NCBI GenBank assembly: GCA_963814955.1
Contig: CAWFEX010000013.1
Span: forward strand, 383,533-447,532
Length of the DNA: 64,000 nt
Direction of reading: 5' to 3'
DNA from: DATCJA01 sp963814955
Lineage (GTDB): Bacteria; Acidobacteriota; Vicinamibacteria; Vicinamibacterales; UBA2999
This document shows positions 61,259 to 64,000 of the stretch, in pieces (the stretch's first letter is position 1; the number at the start of each line of letters is the position of its first letter). Both the position numbers and the translations under genes were made by a program. The notes under the pieces were generated by a model. That model searched no databases. It was given only the letters and a program-made list of their open reading frames with translations, and was not told the origin of the DNA.

Positions 61259-62053
61259 ATCGATAGGTTTTAGGTGACTGAGACTTTGATTGTGATTGTT
61301 TTCATAGATCCGATTGCTTACCGACTAATTCTAGCGCCGACGCAGGGTAGATCTGCACCGAGCCTTTGTGCACCTCACTCTCCACGCAATAGCCCTCGGG
61401 GGTGAGCCCTGTGTCCGGCCCGATGGATCTCAGGCAAGCGTCAGGGATGTCGTTTTGCACGCGGCCGGCGTAGTCGCGGTAGGCGGCATCTGCTGGTGCG
61501 GGTGGTTCAACTGGCGAAAGAACGCGAACGAGGTCACGGCACTCCAGATGACCACGGGTACTCTGCTCGCACTGGTGATAATCTGGATGTTAGTTCGTGA
61601 TCGCCACCACACCTGGACGTAAATAAATCGATTGAACCGAAATATCTCGATAAGTTAAGCGGTATCTTGACCGCATAGTTGCGCAGGCCTTTAGATATCG
61701 AACTCGAGCCAATCACCGGTTTGATTTTGATCGTGTGTCTTAAGTGATGATCTGATCTGTCAGCGCAGGACAAACGCACATATACTGGCGAATGTCCGCT
61801 TTGAGCCAGTCGCAAACAGAGATCCGACGGCGCAACGTGACTTCACATTTGCAGCGTGCGGCGCGCAGCGGGCGTAGTCGACGCCGCATTCGGCGCCGAT
61901 ATTGCGGACGTCGTACGCGTAGATCCAGGAGTTGTCCTCGCCGCCGCGCTTGTCGTGGGCAAAGGCTGGGCTCACTCGCTCGTCGAGTCTCGAGCAGCGC
62001 CTTCTGCGCAGCAGTGTCCCTGGCCCGCAAGTGATCGAAGGCGAACGCTTGTC
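61259..62053. other. Low-coding stretch with a possible small membrane protein
   Basis: About 0.8 kb. A weak candidate at 61,368-61,622 on the plus strand has GGICWCGWFNWRKNANEV and a hydrophobic TGTLLALVIIWMLV segment. The region next to the TctC fragment shows no coherent frame and may be scrambled coding sequence. Confidence 0.4.
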
Positions 62054-62646
62054 ATCGAGGTCATCCTTCCGTTCCCGCAAGAACGCTGGCCAGCTTCATC
62101 GCCTACGCCGGGGCCAACCCGGGCAAACTCAAAATCGGCTTTGCCGGTGTGGGCACGCCCCAGCACATCGGAATCGAAATGTTCAAGGCGATGGCGGATG
62201 TCGATATGACCCTGGTCCCGTACCTCGGCCTCGGCTCAACCCCTGCGCTTGCCCACCTCCTTGCCGGAAAAATCGACGCCATGTTCGATCCGATGCCGTC
62301 GTCCATCGCGCCTATCAGGGCTGAACGGTTGATCCCGCTGGCGGTGACGACTCCCGCAAAGTCCGACGCATTACCAAATGTCCCGTCGGCATCAGATCTG
62401 GTTGCAGGGTACCAGGCGGGGTCGTGGTTCGGTATCGTCGCGCCCCATCAAACGCCCGCTGCTTTGGTCGAGAGACTCAATGTAGCCGTCAACGCAGCGT
62501 TCAGGGATCCGGGAATGAAAGCGAGACTGGCGGAACTTCGCGCATCGTTGCTGCCGGGATCAGTAACGCAATTCCACGCATTCATTCAGAGCGAGACGGT
62601 CAGATATGCTGAGGTGATCCGCTCAGCGGATATTTCGGCCAAATGA
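62054..62646 (+). pseudogene. TctC-family solute-binding protein, N-terminally truncated
   Basis: From about 62,070 the frame encodes HPSVPARTLASFIAYAGANP and KLKIGFAGVGTPQHIGIEMF, then LLAGKIDAMFDPMPSS and PLAVTTPAKSDALPNVPS, ending at a stop at 62646. This is the C-terminal two thirds of a tripartite-tricarboxylate-transporter periplasmic receptor. The signal peptide and the first about 120 residues are missing, and no start codon is in the right place. The full-length relative on the opposite strand (62,741) is not a close copy. Confidence 0.75.
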
Positions 62647-62740
62647 TTTGCTCCGCCGTGGACGCTGGCGGGACGCTGTCAAAAATTGAGCGAATTGAGT
62701 GACGGTCGCCGCGCCAAAGCCGGACGGGCGAAAGTCGCGC

Positions 62741-63736
62741 CTACATCGGCTCCAGCCCCAGCCCCGCGATCAGCTCGGCCCAGATCGGCGCTTCCGTCCG
62801 GTAAAGCGTCTGGCTGGCTTCCAGGGTCATCGGGGCTTCGTCGATCGCCTGGTTCTTGAGCATCTCGCGGATCGCATCGGTCTTGCCCGCGGCGACGAAC
62901 AGGTCCGACAGCTTTTGCACGATTTCGGCCGGCGTTGCGGCGGGGACGGCGCAGGCCTGGAACGTGGTGAGGCCAAAGGCGCGCGAGGTTGCGCCCTGCT
63001 CGTGGAAGGTCGCGACATCAGGCAACACGCTGATGCGGCGGCGGGACACCGCGATCGCGCGTCCCCTGCCGGTTTGCAGCACGCCGAGCGCGGCGGTGTA
63101 GCTCCCGATCCCGCCGTCGAGCGTCTGCCCCGCGAGATCGGTCCACATCGGCGCTTCGCCGCGATAGTGCACGGCCTCCATCTTGAGGCCGTACTGCTTG
63201 TTGAGTTCGGCGATCGCGATATGCGCGTAGGATCCGGCCGCATAGGTGCCGATGTTCACTTTTTCGGTCTTCCGCGCGTAGGCGATAAATTCCTCAAGAT
63301 TTTTCGCGCCACACTTTTCGCTGACGATCAGCGGAAGACTGCCGGTCGGCATGATGCTGACGATGACGAAATCCTTGCCGACGTCATAGCGGATGTCCTT
63401 CATCGTCACCGGGTTGGTCATGTACGTCGTCGTGTTGTTGATCATCGCGGTGTAGCCGTCGGGCGCGGACCGCTTGAGCTCCACCGCGGAGACGGCGCCG
63501 CCGCCGCCGACCTTGTTTTCGACCACCACGGTCTGTCCAACCTGCCGCGAAATGTAGTCACCATAGGTGCGTGCGAAGAGATCGGTCTGGCCGCCGGCCG
63601 CGAAGCCGACGAGCATCTTGATCGGTTTGGTCGGCCATGCCGTGTTCGCAAACCCTGGGCCCGCGGAAGCCACGGCCGCCGTCGCCGCGCCGGCCGCCAT
63701 GAGCTGGCGGCGTGTGAAAACGAACGGTGCTGGCAT
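62741..63736 (-). CDS. TctC-family tripartite tricarboxylate transporter substrate-binding protein
   Basis: A 331-residue periplasmic receptor with a Tat-type signal (TRRQLMAAGAATAAVASAGP). The mature start WPTKPIKMLVGFAAGGQTDLFAR and VVVENKVGGGGAVSAVELKR are classic TctC/Bug blocks, and LEEFIAYARKTEKVNIGTYAAGS (quoted in part) completes the fold. Ligand unknown; the membrane subunits TctA and TctB are not in the window. Bug receptors are hugely expanded in Bradyrhizobium and Burkholderiales. Confidence 0.9.
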   Translation of the reverse strand: MPAPFVFTRRQLMAAGAATAAVASAGPGFANTAWPTKPIKMLVGFAAGGQTDLFARTYGDYISRQVGQTVVVENKVGGGGAVSAVELKRSAPDGYTAMINNTTTYMTNPVTMKDIRYDVGKDFVIVSIMPTGSLPLIVSEKCGAKNLEEFIAYARKTEKVNIGTYAAGSYAHIAIAELNKQYGLKMEAVHYRGEAPMWTDLAGQTLDGGIGSYTAALGVLQTGRGRAIAVSRRRISVLPDVATFHEQGATSRAFGLTTFQACAVPAATPAEIVQKLSDLFVAAGKTDAIREMLKNQAIDEAPMTLEASQTLYRTEAPIWAELIAGLGLEPM

Positions 63737-64000
63737 TTTCCTCTCCACTTTTTTGTGAGCGCATTATTGGGGCTGCAGCGTCACGGCGCAAGCGAATGTG
63801 GGGGATGCCGGTCACAGAATGAGCGCGCGTGCTTCGATTACTCCGCTCAAATGGGGGGGTGGTCCCTTTGGCAAGGAGAGCGCAACATGACGACCGACGA
63901 ATTTTGACCCCCTCGAGCGGCGGGTTTTGACGGTAGCTGGGCCGACGCATACGTCCGTTCTGCCCTCAGTAAGGACATTCCAGCGAGCGGCTGCTTTGCG
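63737..64000. other. Right edge, no gene seen
   Basis: 264 bases upstream of the TctC gene. Likely its promoter region; no coding frame is convincing. Confidence 0.5.

Noticed and set aside
62699..63907. Long plus-strand frame of 402 codons
   Set aside because: It is antisense to the intact TctC gene, rich in Arg, His and Asp, and has no family features.
1..64000. tRNA, rRNA, prophage, insertion sequences or integrases
   Set aside because: No tRNA cloverleaf, rRNA segment, transposase or integrase motif was recognised on either strand. Small RNA genes could have been missed by eye.

Overview
The window reads as two pieces of different origin. Positions 1 to about 55,650 look like a soil Acidobacteriota of the Vicinamibacteria type. 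The signs are high GC, tandem Oar-like TonB-dependent receptors with a carboxypeptidase-regulatory N-terminus, several DUF6152 proteins, the secreted GDTLV-motif family, a CadC-like winged-helix/TPR regulator, and many short palindromic intergenic repeats. From about 55.7 kb onward coding density collapses, base composition becomes more AT-rich and those repeats stop. The few recognisable genes there (small conserved proteins, a PilZ protein, two TctC-type solute-binding proteins) look rhizobial, Bradyrhizobium-like. I treat the change as a probable contig chimera or a transferred segment.

Layout. 0-13 kb: membrane protein, secreted metalloprotease, frameshifted regulator, then three tandem TonB-dependent receptors of which only the middle one is intact. 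13-17.5 kb: small secreted DUF6152 proteins, GDTLV-family proteins and two secreted MBL-fold hydrolases. 17.6-20.2 kb: a tightly coupled operon, zinc ribbon-TM2 protein, M48 peptidase, CHAT-TIR fusion. 20.4-23.8 kb: a DNA-alkylation-repair protein, an unknown protein and a lipase. 23.8-29.65 kb: a five-gene, translationally coupled operon encoding an alpha-dioxygenase/cyclooxygenase-type haem oxygenase, an old-yellow-enzyme reductase, a catalase-fold haem protein, a protein joining a nucleotide-hydrolase-like domain to a DUF4071 (ASK1-type) region, and a SLOG-like protein. 29.8-36 kb: a lipoprotein built of about 14 exact-length decapeptide repeats, two dihaem cytochromes c with a small membrane protein between them, a patatin phospholipase and a frameshifted AMP-forming ligase. 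37-55.6 kb: peptidases, an exporter, a subclass B3 metallo-beta-lactamase, propeller proteins, gamma-glutamyltransferase, rhomboid protease, a response regulator, a YtxJ-type protein and a histidine kinase.

The most interesting part is 17.6-36 kb. One reading is a bacterial oxylipin module. A lipase and a patatin would release fatty acids, the haem dioxygenase would oxygenate them, the catalase-fold protein would process the hydroperoxide, and the OYE enzyme would reduce the resulting enone. That order resembles plant jasmonate and animal prostaglandin chemistry. The last two genes of the operon look like signal-sensing domains, and the neighbouring operon pairs a caspase-like CHAT domain and a TIR domain with a zinc peptidase, so a stress, defence or cell-death role is possible. 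All functions are inferred from motifs and gene order.

Many genes carry single-base frameshifts (regulator, two receptors, MBL hydrolase, AlkD-like, ligase and others). They are so widespread that consensus indel error is as likely as true gene decay.
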